Shown: piece by piece, positions 15,615 to 24,327 of the stretch
Numbering within the stretch: position 1 is the stretch's first letter
How the letters are laid out: each line of letters opens with the position of its first letter
Source of the DNA: JABFWF01 sp035539135
Lineage (GTDB): Bacteria > Pseudomonadota > Gammaproteobacteria > Xanthomonadales > Xanthomonadaceae
Direction: 5' to 3'
DNA length: 64,000 nucleotides
NCBI GenBank assembly: GCA_035539135.1
Contig: DATLJD010000008.1
Span: 124,001 to 188,000 of the forward strand
The notes under the pieces: model-generated
The model's input: only the letters and a program-made list of their open reading frames with translations
What the model was told of the DNA's origin: nothing
Database searches by the model: none
Position numbers and translations under genes: made by a program

Positions 15615-17653
15615 GACAGTTGCTCGTAAAGCTCATCCAAAGCCAGCTTGGCGTCCCCAACCAGATCCTTAAAGGTCTCAGCATCCACCTCGAAGGCCTC
15701 CTCAACGATACCCAAAGCTACTTTTTCCTCGTGCGACCATTGTCTATCGATAAGCCAGTTGCGAAGTAACTCAAAATCTTCGCTCGAAATAATTCGACAG
15801 CGCGGGTCTGACGTAACGTACGTCGCCGGGGAGGCTCGGAAATAGGCATACTCTTGCTCCATCGTAGTCAAATCATTCGCCGCGATGGGCACTCTGCGGG
15901 AATCACGTGACTCGCCGATTTCGGAGATCAAATACGTGAATACGGGGCAATCTTGTCTTGCTTTCCCGGCCCTCTTTTTCAGCGCCAAAATATAGGTCTT
16001 TTTTGGCGTGGAATAAAAGGTTCGACTTGGAAGCGCAATGATGGCGAGTACATCACACTCGGATTTTACGTACTCTAGGATAGAGCTCTGATTCAAAAGA
16101 CCGTCCGGCACGATAACAAAGCACTGCCCGCCCGGCTTTAAGTGATTAATGATCCACTGAACTGCAAGCGATTCGGTTCCCCGCCCCCCCTGCGCATAAT
16201 GCTGCGCCAGTCCCGCTGACTCGATAGCGTTCTTGATGCTAGCCGAGCCACTTGTGACATAAGGCGGATTTGTCAAAATCAGGTCGTATTGCTCCTGAGG
16301 ATCGACACGCCCGTACGTTCCCAAGTTTGAACGGATGAGCTGAAAGACCGAATTGAATGCGTTCTGGGAAAACTGTTCCAGATACTCTTCAGAGTGATAA
16401 TCCGAAATAAGGTCAGACAGATAGACCAGCATATTTGCTTTGGCTAGGATGATAGTCCGTTCGTCATCCTTCTCGTCTGTGCCCTTGTCGTAGCCACGGA
16501 AAATAACGCCTGGTTGGACCTTTCCATTTTTTGGCTTGAATTGCTCCATCAAGCCTTCGTTCTCTGCAATGGCTTCCAGCAAAAAGCCGCCGACACCGCA
16601 AAACGGATCGCAAACACTATCACCTGGACGAAGAGCACCTGCGTTTGCCATACGAACTATCGGCTGGATCACATTCCTAGGTGTGAAATACTGCCCCAAG
16701 GAACGAATGCCCGCCTGCTGCCGCAGAAACGACTCGTACAACCGGGACTTAAATTGGCGATCAATATATCGCAGTGAACCATGTTCATCGTCGAAATCTT
16801 GGAACGCGCGAATCACCTCCCCAAAAAGCCCAGCTTGAGACAAGTTTGGTCTGCCCGCCTCGTTGACAAAGATGGTGCCATTTATCACGGTCGTTCCATC
16901 AGCACCCTTAGGAAAAAGAGTTCTAATCCGGTCTCGGCTAACCTTTCCGTAGTGGTTTAAAGCTTCCCGCTCGCCTTCGCTTGCAAGCAATTCCACGATT
17001 CGCCGAAAAGAGTAATTTCCTACGAGCACTCCCAAGTCGCTAAGAAACTTGAAGACAAGGATTTCGACAACGTTATAGAGGCATTTCTCGGGTTCCTTCC
17101 CCGTATTGATCCATATCTTCTGCCACACAGATTTGGCCAGCCCGCTTGGATCTATGACTTGCAGCCTCGTGAATTGGTTATTTGTTTCAGAAAGGCTGTA
17201 GTCCGCCTTCTCTATAAGAGAAACGAGAGTCGATTCCTCCTCCTGGCTTAACGTTTGGCTATCAATCCGTGCGCCATCAAAATGGAAGCGAAGCTCTTGT
17301 CCATTCTCATCGAGAATAGGCTTTTCAGTTAATGCGTTATACCAACGCGTCTTTTTCCCATCGCTAACAATCAGAACCTTACAGACAGCGCGTGCAATTG
17401 AGCCATATGCTTTAACAACGCTGGGAATCTTTCTTTCTGTAAGTTCTGCAGGCTGCTTGTATTCGACAACAGCCTTGATGCCGCCTAGCGGTAAAAATAC
17501 GATTCCATCCGGCTTCCTACGCTCTTCGTCGACTGCCAACTTGGTTCGGATGAATTTGCTCTTTTTCAGTTGAGCAAGTGTGGTACTGCCGAGTGACAGA
17601 TAGCCATACCGACCAAGCCGTCTCGCCTGTCGTGACACCAAATCTTCGCTCAC
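15611..17653 (-). CDS. N6-adenine DNA methyltransferase fused to a PD-(D/E)XK nuclease-like domain
   Basis: 680 residues from GTG 17653. Residues ~10-130 carry a restriction-type nuclease signature: Pro48-Asp49 (KPDGIVFLP) and Glu64-x-Lys66 (VVEYKQPAE), spaced as in PD-(D/E)XK enzymes. A helical region follows, then the methyltransferase: motif I DPFCGVGGFLLEA (Asp349) and motif IV NPPY (Asn462-Tyr465). No HsdR helicase is nearby. Together with the S subunit this resembles BcgI-like type IIB (RM+S) systems, so it may both methylate and cut (inference). An inactive N-domain or a solitary methyltransferase is the alternative. AT-richer than its surroundings. Confidence 0.88.
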   Translation of the reverse strand: MSEDLVSRQARRLGRYGYLSLGSTTLAQLKKSKFIRTKLAVDEERRKPDGIVFLPLGGIKAVVEYKQPAELTERKIPSVVKAYGSIARAVCKVLIVSDGKKTRWYNALTEKPILDENGQELRFHFDGARIDSQTLSQEEESTLVSLIEKADYSLSETNNQFTRLQVIDPSGLAKSVWQKIWINTGKEPEKCLYNVVEILVFKFLSDLGVLVGNYSFRRIVELLASEGEREALNHYGKVSRDRIRTLFPKGADGTTVINGTIFVNEAGRPNLSQAGLFGEVIRAFQDFDDEHGSLRYIDRQFKSRLYESFLRQQAGIRSLGQYFTPRNVIQPIVRMANAGALRPGDSVCDPFCGVGGFLLEAIAENEGLMEQFKPKNGKVQPGVIFRGYDKGTDEKDDERTIILAKANMLVYLSDLISDYHSEEYLEQFSQNAFNSVFQLIRSNLGTYGRVDPQEQYDLILTNPPYVTSGSASIKNAIESAGLAQHYAQGGRGTESLAVQWIINHLKPGGQCFVIVPDGLLNQSSILEYVKSECDVLAIIALPSRTFYSTPKKTYILALKKRAGKARQDCPVFTYLISEIGESRDSRRVPIAANDLTTMEQEYAYFRASPATYVTSDPRCRIISSEDFELLRNWLIDRQWSHEEKVALGIVEEAFEVDAETFKDLVGDAKLALDELYEQLS

Positions 17654-17768
17654 GGCTTTCCCCCAATCGATTCGGATTAGTCTGTCATCAAAGGATTACC
17701 GCCACAAGGTGCTCGAATCTTGCGGCTTTGCACACGGTAGGTGCCCTTCTTCGCGCTGAACGAGACGC
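17654..17768. other. Upstream region of the RM operon and right edge of the island
   Basis: 115 bp between the RM gene start and the aceE terminator with no coding signal. It should hold the promoter of the minus-strand RM-S-mrr operon. It includes the right copy (17737-17754) of the imperfect direct repeat described at 13539. Composition returns to GC-rich across this stretch. Confidence 0.45.
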
Positions 17769-17804
17769 AAAAACGCGAATGGGCGGCATCTGCCGCCCAT
17801 TCGC
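17769..17804 (-). terminator. Rho-independent terminator of aceE
   Basis: Perfect 14-bp stem (17775-17788 with 17791-17804, arm GCGAATGGGCGGCA) followed on the minus strand by CGTTTTTGCG. It lies 14 nt past the aceE stop codon. Confidence 0.85.
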
Positions 17805-17817
17805 CAATTACCAAAAT

Positions 17818-20586
17818 TCAAACCCCAACCGGATTCGGCTTGTCCCCATCGATCTTGTACAGCTTGATCGCGCGGGCGACGTCCTTGCCGGTCATCTTGC
17901 CTTCCTGCGCCAGCGCGGCGATCGCGGCGTGGGCGATGTGGAAGCGGTCGACCTCGAAGAAGCGGCGCAGGTTCTCGCGGGTGTCGCTGCGGCCGTAACC
18001 GTCGGTGCCCAGCGTCGTGTAGCGCATCGGGACGTAGGCGCGGACCTGCTCGGGGAAGGCGCGGATGTAGTCGGTGGCGGCGATCGCGGGGCCTTGGCGG
18101 CCTTCCAGCTGTTCGGTCACGTAGGGTTTGCGCGGGTCGGACTCGGGGTGCAGGCGGTTCCAGCGCTCGGCGTCGATGCCGTCGCGGGCGAGCTCGTTGA
18201 AGCTGGGGCAGGACCAGATGTCGGCGGTGACGCCGAAGTCCTTGTCGAGGAGGTCGGCGGCGGCGATGACTTCGCGCAGGATGGTGCCGGAGCCCATCAG
18301 CTGGACGTGGGGGGCGCTGGACTTCTTCTTCGCGGCCTGAGCGCCCCCGCCCGAAGCGGCTTCGCCGCTTCGACCTCCCCCGCTCTTCGCGGGGGAGGTG
18401 CTTCCCGCGGCGCCGGTGGAGGAGAGGAGGTACATGCCCTTGATGATCCCGTCCTGCGCGCCCTCCGGCATCTCCGGGTGCGCGTAGTTCTCGTTCATCA
18501 GGGTCAGGTAGAAGTACTCGTCGCGCTGCTCGCCGAGCATGCGCTGCAGGCCGTAGTGCAGGATCACCGCGACCTCGTAGGCGAAGGTCGGGTCGTAGCT
18601 GCGGCAGTTGGGAACGAGGCCGGCCTGGATCTGGCTGTGGCCGTCCTGGTGCTGCAGGCCCTCGCCGTTGAGCGTGGTGCGGCCGGCGGTGGCGCCGAGC
18701 AGGAAGCCGCGCGCGCGCATGTCGCCCGCCATCCAGGCGAGGTCGCCCACGCGCTGGAAGCCGAACATCGAGTAGTAGATGAAGAACGGCAGCATCGGCA
18801 GGTCGTTGACGCTGTAGCTGGTCGCCTGCGCGACCCAGCTGGCGAACGCGCCCGCCTCGGTGATGCCTTCCTGCAGCACCTGGCCGGCGGCGTCCTCGCG
18901 GTAGTACATCAGCTGGTCGCGGTCGACCGGCTTGTACTGCTGGCCGCGCGGCGCGTAGATGCCGAGCTGGCGGAACATGCCCTCCATGCCGAAGGTGCGC
19001 GCCTCGTCGGCGACGATCGGCACGCAGCGCGGGCCGACCTGCTTGTCGCGCAGCAGCACCTGCAGCGCCTGCACGAACGCCATGGTGGTGCTGATCTCGC
19101 GCTCGCCGGTGCTCTTGAGCAGGCGCTCGAAGATGGACAGCTCCGGCACCGGCAGGGTTTCGGTGGACTTGCGGCGGCGCGCCGGCAGGTGGCCGCCGAG
19201 CGCGCGCCGGCGCTCCTGCAGGTACTCGACCTCGGGCGACTTCTCGCCCGGGTGGTAGAACGGGATCGCGTCGCCCTCGAGCTGGGCGTCGCTGACCGGG
19301 ATGTTGAAGCGGTCGCGGAACACGCGCACCGCGTCGGTGTCGAGCTTCTTGGTCTGGTGGGTCGGGTTGAGCGCCTCGCCGGCGCCGCCCATGCCGTAGC
19401 CCTTCACCGTCTTGGCGAGGATCACGGTCGGCATGCCCTTGGTGTTCACCGCGGCGTGGTAGGCGGCGTACACCTTGTGCGGGTCGTGGCCGCCGCGGTT
19501 GAGGCGCCAGATGTCCTCGTCGGACAGCATGGCGACCATCTGCTTGGTCTCCGGGTACTTGCCGAAGAAGTGCTCGCGCGTGTACGCGCCGCCGAAGGCC
19601 TTGCAGTTCTGGTACTCGCCGTCGACGGTTTCCATCATCACCCGGCGCAGCATGCCGCTGGTGTCGCGGGCGAGGAGCGGATCCCAGTAGCTGCCCCAGA
19701 TCAGCTTGATCACGTTCCAGCCGGCGCCGCGGAAGTTGCCTTCCAGCTCCTGGATGATCTTGCCGTTGCCGCGCACCGGGCCGTCCAGGCGCTGCAGGTT
19801 GCAGTTGATGACGAACACCAGGTTGTCCAGGCCCTCGCGGCCGGCGACCGAGATCGCGCCGAGCGACTCGGGCTCGTCGGTCTCGCCGTCGCCGAGGAAG
19901 CACCAGACCTTGCGGTCGGTCTTCGGCATCAGGCCGCGCGCCTCGAGGTACTTCCAGCTGCGCGCCATGTAGATCGCGCTGATGGGGCCGAGGCCCATCG
20001 ACACGGTCGGCGTCTGCCAGTAGTCCGGCATCAGCCACGGGTGCGGGTAGGAGCTGATGCCCTGGCCGTCGACTTCCATGCGCAGGTTGTCGATCTGCGA
20101 TTCGGTGAGGCGGCCTTCGAGGAAGCTGCGCGCGTAGATGCCGGGCGAGCTGTGGCCCTGGATGTAGAGCAGGTCGCCCGGGTGCTCGGCGCTGGGCGCG
20201 CGCCAGAAATGGTTGAAGCCGACGTCGTAGAGGGTGGCGGACGAGGCGAAGCTGGCGATGTGGCCGCCGAGCTCGCCCGGCTTGCGGTTGGCGCGCACGA
20301 CCATCGCCATCGCGTTCCAGCGGATGATCGAGCGGATGCGCCATTCCATCGCGGCGTCGCCGGGGCTCTTGGCCTCCAGCTGCGGCGGGATGGTGTTGAT
20401 GTATTCGGTGGTCGGGGCGAACGGCAGGTGGGCGCCGGCGCGGCGGGTCAGCTCGACCATGCCTTCCAGCAGCTGGTGGGCGCGCTGCGGGCCGTCGCGG
20501 TCGATGACGGCCTTGATGGACTCGATCCACTCGCGCGATTCGGCGGGATCGGGGTCGTTGTGCAGCAGCTCGTTCAGCCAGTTCAT
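17818..20586 (-). CDS. aceE: Pyruvate dehydrogenase E1 component, homodimeric type
   Basis: 922 residues from ATG 20586 (MNWLNELLHNDPDPAESREW). It decarboxylates pyruvate with thiamine diphosphate and hands the acetyl group to AceF. The ThDP fold motif GDGETDEPES and the family segments RGFLLGATAGRTTLNGEGLQ and QLMGSGTILREV are present. It is ~35 residues longer than E. coli AceE (887): between IIKGMYLLSS and KKKSSAPHVQLMGSG a Gly/Ser/Ala-rich insert (about residues 725-752) is encoded by two REP-type palindromes. aceF and lpd are not adjacent. It is a single minus-strand gene with its own terminator; the promoter lies among REPs. Confidence 0.96.
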   Translation of the reverse strand: MNWLNELLHNDPDPAESREWIESIKAVIDRDGPQRAHQLLEGMVELTRRAGAHLPFAPTTEYINTIPPQLEAKSPGDAAMEWRIRSIIRWNAMAMVVRANRKPGELGGHIASFASSATLYDVGFNHFWRAPSAEHPGDLLYIQGHSSPGIYARSFLEGRLTESQIDNLRMEVDGQGISSYPHPWLMPDYWQTPTVSMGLGPISAIYMARSWKYLEARGLMPKTDRKVWCFLGDGETDEPESLGAISVAGREGLDNLVFVINCNLQRLDGPVRGNGKIIQELEGNFRGAGWNVIKLIWGSYWDPLLARDTSGMLRRVMMETVDGEYQNCKAFGGAYTREHFFGKYPETKQMVAMLSDEDIWRLNRGGHDPHKVYAAYHAAVNTKGMPTVILAKTVKGYGMGGAGEALNPTHQTKKLDTDAVRVFRDRFNIPVSDAQLEGDAIPFYHPGEKSPEVEYLQERRRALGGHLPARRRKSTETLPVPELSIFERLLKSTGEREISTTMAFVQALQVLLRDKQVGPRCVPIVADEARTFGMEGMFRQLGIYAPRGQQYKPVDRDQLMYYREDAAGQVLQEGITEAGAFASWVAQATSYSVNDLPMLPFFIYYSMFGFQRVGDLAWMAGDMRARGFLLGATAGRTTLNGEGLQHQDGHSQIQAGLVPNCRSYDPTFAYEVAVILHYGLQRMLGEQRDEYFYLTLMNENYAHPEMPEGAQDGIIKGMYLLSSTGAAGSTSPAKSGGGRSGEAASGGGAQAAKKKSSAPHVQLMGSGTILREVIAAADLLDKDFGVTADIWSCPSFNELARDGIDAERWNRLHPESDPRKPYVTEQLEGRQGPAIAATDYIRAFPEQVRAYVPMRYTTLGTDGYGRSDTRENLRRFFEVDRFHIAHAAIAALAQEGKMTGKDVARAIKLYKIDGDKPNPVGV
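18341..18404. repeat. REP-type double palindrome inside the aceE coding sequence
   Basis: Two adjacent hairpins: CGAAGCGGC to GCCGCTTCG at 18352-18372, and CCTCCCCCGC to GCGGGGGAGG at 18374-18398. The second is the core of the intergenic REP family seen throughout the window. The insertion keeps the aceE frame open and codes for Gly/Ser/Ala/Lys-rich residues in a surface-loop position. Confidence 0.85.
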
Positions 20587-20706
20587 CGCGTGCTCCACGC
20601 GGCCGGTGCCGCGCAAATTCGTGGGGTTTTTCCGGACTCCCGATTCTAGCAGCGGGGGCGGAACGGAACCGGTACGCGGGCGTATGTCCGGGCAGCGCGC
20701 GGTGCT

Positions 20707-21135
20707 GTGCTCCCTCCCCCGCGGAGCGGGGGAGGGTTGGGGTGGGGGTGAGTCGGCGGGTGAGTCTTCCGCCAACAGCGGCGCCCTCACCCTCGCGCTG
20801 CGCGCTCGACCTCTCCCGCAAGCGGGAGAGGTGACAGCAAACGCAGCGAGACGGAGGCTCCCGCAGTTCCCCCTCCCCCGCTTGCGGGGGAGGGTTGGGG
20901 TGGGGGTGAGTCTTTCGCCAACAGCGGCGCCCTCACCCTCGCGCTGCGCGCTCGACCTCTCCCGCTAGCGGGAGAGGTGACAGCAAAAACAGCGAGGCGG
21001 AGGCTCCCGCGGTTCCCCCTCCCCCGCTTGCGGGGGAGGGTTGGGGTGGGGGTGAGTCTCTCGCGGAAAGCGGCGCCCTCACCCTCGCGCTGCGCGCTCG
21101 ACCTCTCCCGCAAGCGGGAGAGGTGACAGCCAGGC
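20707..21135. repeat. REP array with 146-bp tandem unit
   Basis: This fills most of the 577-bp gap between rodA and aceE. Two palindromes alternate: CCTCCCCCGC-GCGGGGGAGG followed by GTTGGGGTGGGGGTGAGTC, and ACCTCTCCCG-CGGGAGAGGTGACAGC preceded by CTCGCGCTGCGCGCTCG. The second begins at 20809, 20955 and 21101, exactly 146 bp apart, so the array is a near-perfect tandem of about 2.5 units. The rest of the gap (20587-20706) should contain the aceE promoter. Confidence 0.9.
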
Positions 21136-21163
21136 CGGGGTGAGGGCGCTCTTTGCCCCGCCG

Positions 21164-22276
21164 CTAGCCCCCGTGCGTCGGCCGATGCGCGCGCACCGCC
21201 ATCACCACGCCCAACCCTGCCAGCAGCGACACCGCCGAGGTGCCGCCGTAGCTCAGCAGCGGCATCGGCACGCCGACCACCGGCAGCAGGCCGGAGATCA
21301 TCCCGCCGTTGACGATCACGTACACGAACAGCGACAGCGCGAGGCTGCCGGCCAGCAGCCGCGAGAAGCTGTCGCGCGCCTGGCTGGCGATCCACAGGCA
21401 GCGGCCGACGATGAACAGGTACAGCGCCAGCACCGTGGCCACGCCGATCCAGCCGAACTCCTCGCTCAGCACCGCGAAGATGAAGTCGGTGGTGTGCTCG
21501 GGCAAATAATTCAGGTGCGACTGGGTGCCCTGCCCCCAGCCCTTGCCGGTGAGGCCGCCGGCGCCGATCGCGATCTTCGACTGGATGATGTTCCAGCCGG
21601 TGCCGAGCGGATCGGACTCCGGATCGAGGAAGGTATGGATGCGGTCCTTCTGGTAGGGCGCGAGCAGCCAGAACCACGCGATCGGCGCCATCGCCGCGAC
21701 CGCGCCGCCGGCGGCGGCGAACCACCACCACGACAGGCCGGCCAGATACAGCACGAACGCGCCGCTGATGCCGACCAGCATCGCGGTGCCGAAATCCGGC
21801 TGCAGCAGGATCAGGAAGGTCGGCACCGCGATCATCACCGCGGCGACCAGCACCGTGCCGAACGACGGCGGCAGCCGTTCGCGGTGCAGGAACCACGCGA
21901 TCATCATCGGCAGGCTCAGCTTGAGCACTTCCGCCGGCTGGAAATAGAACACGCCGAGGTTGAGCCACAGGTTGCCGCTGCGGCCCTGGCCGATCACCAG
22001 CACCAGCAGCAGCGGCACCAGCGACAGGCCGTACACCAGCGGCGTCCAGTGCCGCAGCTGGGTCGGCGGCAACCGCGACATCAGCCACAGCGCGCCCAGG
22101 CCGACGCCGAAGCGCGCGCCCTGCGCCACCACGATCGACGAGGATTCCCCGCCGGCGCTGTACAACACCATCAGCGCGATCGTCATCAGCGCGCCGATCG
22201 CCAGCGTCAGCCACACGTCCAGCGTGCGCACGAAGCGCGCGACCAGGTCCACCAGCCAGCGCAGCAGGATGCTCAT
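21164..22276 (-). CDS. rodA: Rod-shape peptidoglycan polymerase RodA (SEDS family)
   Basis: 370 residues with ten membrane helices. SEDS landmarks include GRSGNLWLNLGVFYFQPAEVLKL, LQPDFGTAMLV (Asp essential in family studies), HTTDFIFAVLSEEFGWIG and the C-terminal GMISGLLPVVGVPMPLLSYGGTS. It polymerises lipid II into glycan strands with PBP2 during cell elongation. The ATG overlaps the mrdA stop (ATGA, 22273-22276), so the pair is coupled. It is the last gene of mreB-mreC-mreD-mrdA-rodA; a REP array follows. Confidence 0.96.
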   Translation of the reverse strand: MSILLRWLVDLVARFVRTLDVWLTLAIGALMTIALMVLYSAGGESSSIVVAQGARFGVGLGALWLMSRLPPTQLRHWTPLVYGLSLVPLLLVLVIGQGRSGNLWLNLGVFYFQPAEVLKLSLPMMIAWFLHRERLPPSFGTVLVAAVMIAVPTFLILLQPDFGTAMLVGISGAFVLYLAGLSWWWFAAAGGAVAAMAPIAWFWLLAPYQKDRIHTFLDPESDPLGTGWNIIQSKIAIGAGGLTGKGWGQGTQSHLNYLPEHTTDFIFAVLSEEFGWIGVATVLALYLFIVGRCLWIASQARDSFSRLLAGSLALSLFVYVIVNGGMISGLLPVVGVPMPLLSYGGTSAVSLLAGLGVVMAVRAHRPTHGG

Positions 22277-24321
22277 GGCGACGGCTGCCCTGCCGCACGC
22301 GTGTCGACAGCTGGCTTCGTCACGTCCCGCGCATCCTTCGCGTCCTCGGCGTCCTGCGCACCCCGCGGGGCCGGCGCGGTGCTTGCCTTCGGCACCGGCG
22401 GCACCCACGCCAGCACCGGCCCGGACACCACGTTGTCGAACTTGGGCGCCTGCGGCGCACCGTCCCTGCGCACCGGCGGCTCGGGCCGGGTGCCGAGCAG
22501 CCAGGCGTCCATGATCTTGCGCGCGATCGGGCCGGCGGTGCTGGCGCCGTAGCCGCCGTGCTCGACCATCACCGCGACCGCGATCTTGGGATCGTCCGCC
22601 GGCGCGTACCCGATGAACCACGCCTGGTGGCGCAGGTGCAGCGGCAGCGAATGCGGGTTCATGCTGACGTTGCCCTTGCGGCTGACCTTCTGCGCGGTGC
22701 CGGTCTTGCCCGCCATCAGGTAGGGCGCGTTGACCGCCATCGCGGCGCCGGTGCCGCCCGGCTGCATGGTCGCCATCATGCCTTCCTGCACCGCGCGCAG
22801 GTGGCGCGGGTGCTCGGTGATCCGGCGCGGCGCCGGTTGCGGCAACGCGCGCCACGGCGCCTTGTAGCCGTCGCGGCGCTCGGCGACCAGGTGCGGGCGC
22901 GGCAGCAGGCCGTCGTGCGCCACCGCCGAGGTCGCGCGCGCCAGCTGCAGCGTGGTCGCGATCCAGTAGCCCTGGCCGATGCCGGCGATCACGGTCTCGC
23001 CGGCGTACCAGGGTTCGCGGCTGTGCGCGCGCTTCCATTCCACCGAGGGGACGATGCCCTTGTTCTCGCCGGTGAGGTCGATCCCGGTGCGCTCGCCGAA
23101 GCCGTACTTGTGCATCCACTTCGAGAAGCGCTCGATGCCCATGTCGTAGGCGAGCTTGTAGTAGTAGTAGTTCACCGATTGCGCGATCGACTTGCGCAGG
23201 TCGGTCCAGCCGGCGCCGCCGTGCGCGTCGCGGTAGCCGCGGCGCTGGCCGGGAATGTGGAACTCGCCGGTGGAGAACACCGCGTCCTCCGGCCTGCGCA
23301 GCCCGCTGTCGAGGCCGGCGAGGCCGACGAAGGGCTTGACCGTCGAGCCCGGCGGGCCGCCGCCGAGCACGTTGCGGTTGAACAGCGGGCGCGACGGGTT
23401 GTCGTTGAGCGCCTTGTAGTCGCGGTGCGAGATGCCGTTGACGAACAGGTTGGGGTCGTAGCTCGGCAGGCTGACCATCGCCAGCACCTCGCCGGTGCGC
23501 GGATCCATCGCGACCGCGGCGCCGTCGAAGTCGCCGAAGGCGGCGACCGCGGCCTGCTGCAAATCGAGGTCGATCGACAGCCGCAGGTCGGCGCCCGGCA
23601 CCGCGGGCACCCGCCCGACCGTGCCCAGCGCGCGCCCTTCCACGTTCGTTTCGACCTGCTCGTAGCCGATCCGTCCGCGCAGCGCGGCGTCGTAGTAGCG
23701 CTCCAGCCCGGCCTTGCCGGTGTGGGTGAACGCGGCGTTGGCCGCGCCGAGCTTCTGCAGGTCCTGCTCGTCGACGCGGCCGACGTAGCCGATGATGTGC
23801 GCCAGCAACGGCCCGTACGGATAGCGGCGATTGAGGTAGGGGACGAGCTCCACGCCCGGGAAGCGCCAGCGGTCCACCGCGAAGCGCGCGGCCTCTTCGT
23901 CGGGCACGCGCAGCTTGAGCGTCACCGGGCGCACGCCGCGGGTGGCGCGGCGCTCCTCGTTGAAGCGGTCGATGTCGTCCTGGGTCAGGGCGACGATCTT
24001 CGACAGGCCGGCGATCAGTTTTTCCGGATCGCCGGCCTTGTCCGGCTGCACGTCGAGCCGGTACGCGGGCACGTTGTCGGCGAGCACCCGGCCCTTGCGG
24101 TCGTAGATCAGGCCGCGCCCCGGCAGCACCGGGCGCGGCTTGATCCGGTTGGCCTCCGAGCGGGTGGCGTACTGCGCGTGCTCGACCACCTGCAGGCGGA
24201 AGTACCACGCCGCCAGCCCGCCGAGCGCGAGCAGCACGATCGCGAAGCCGATCGCCGCGCGCACGCGGAACTGCGCGGCCTCCGCGTGCGGGTTCTTCAG
24301 GTGGCGGCGGCGCGGACCCAT
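22273..24321 (-). CDS. mrdA: Penicillin-binding protein 2 (transpeptidase)
   Basis: 682 residues. One membrane anchor (about 20-42), a PBP dimer domain (LPGRGLIYDRKGRVLADN) and the transpeptidase domain with Ser326-x-x-Lys329 (GPPGSTVKPF), SVN (SIAQSVNYYYYK) and KTGTAQ. It cross-links new peptidoglycan during elongation with RodA. It is longer than E. coli PBP2 (633) owing to a Pro/Ala-rich C-terminal tail of ~60 residues. It lies 6 nt downstream of mreD and overlaps rodA. Confidence 0.96.
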   Translation of the reverse strand: MGPRRRHLKNPHAEAAQFRVRAAIGFAIVLLALGGLAAWYFRLQVVEHAQYATRSEANRIKPRPVLPGRGLIYDRKGRVLADNVPAYRLDVQPDKAGDPEKLIAGLSKIVALTQDDIDRFNEERRATRGVRPVTLKLRVPDEEAARFAVDRWRFPGVELVPYLNRRYPYGPLLAHIIGYVGRVDEQDLQKLGAANAAFTHTGKAGLERYYDAALRGRIGYEQVETNVEGRALGTVGRVPAVPGADLRLSIDLDLQQAAVAAFGDFDGAAVAMDPRTGEVLAMVSLPSYDPNLFVNGISHRDYKALNDNPSRPLFNRNVLGGGPPGSTVKPFVGLAGLDSGLRRPEDAVFSTGEFHIPGQRRGYRDAHGGAGWTDLRKSIAQSVNYYYYKLAYDMGIERFSKWMHKYGFGERTGIDLTGENKGIVPSVEWKRAHSREPWYAGETVIAGIGQGYWIATTLQLARATSAVAHDGLLPRPHLVAERRDGYKAPWRALPQPAPRRITEHPRHLRAVQEGMMATMQPGGTGAAMAVNAPYLMAGKTGTAQKVSRKGNVSMNPHSLPLHLRHQAWFIGYAPADDPKIAVAVMVEHGGYGASTAGPIARKIMDAWLLGTRPEPPVRRDGAPQAPKFDNVVSGPVLAWVPPVPKASTAPAPRGAQDAEDAKDARDVTKPAVDTRAAGQPSP

Positions 24322-24327
24322 CGCGCG

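Noticed and set aside
20707..21135. Regular repeats resembling a CRISPR array
   Set aside because: The repeats are palindromes with a 146-bp period and near-identical intervening sequence, no unique spacers, and no cas genes.
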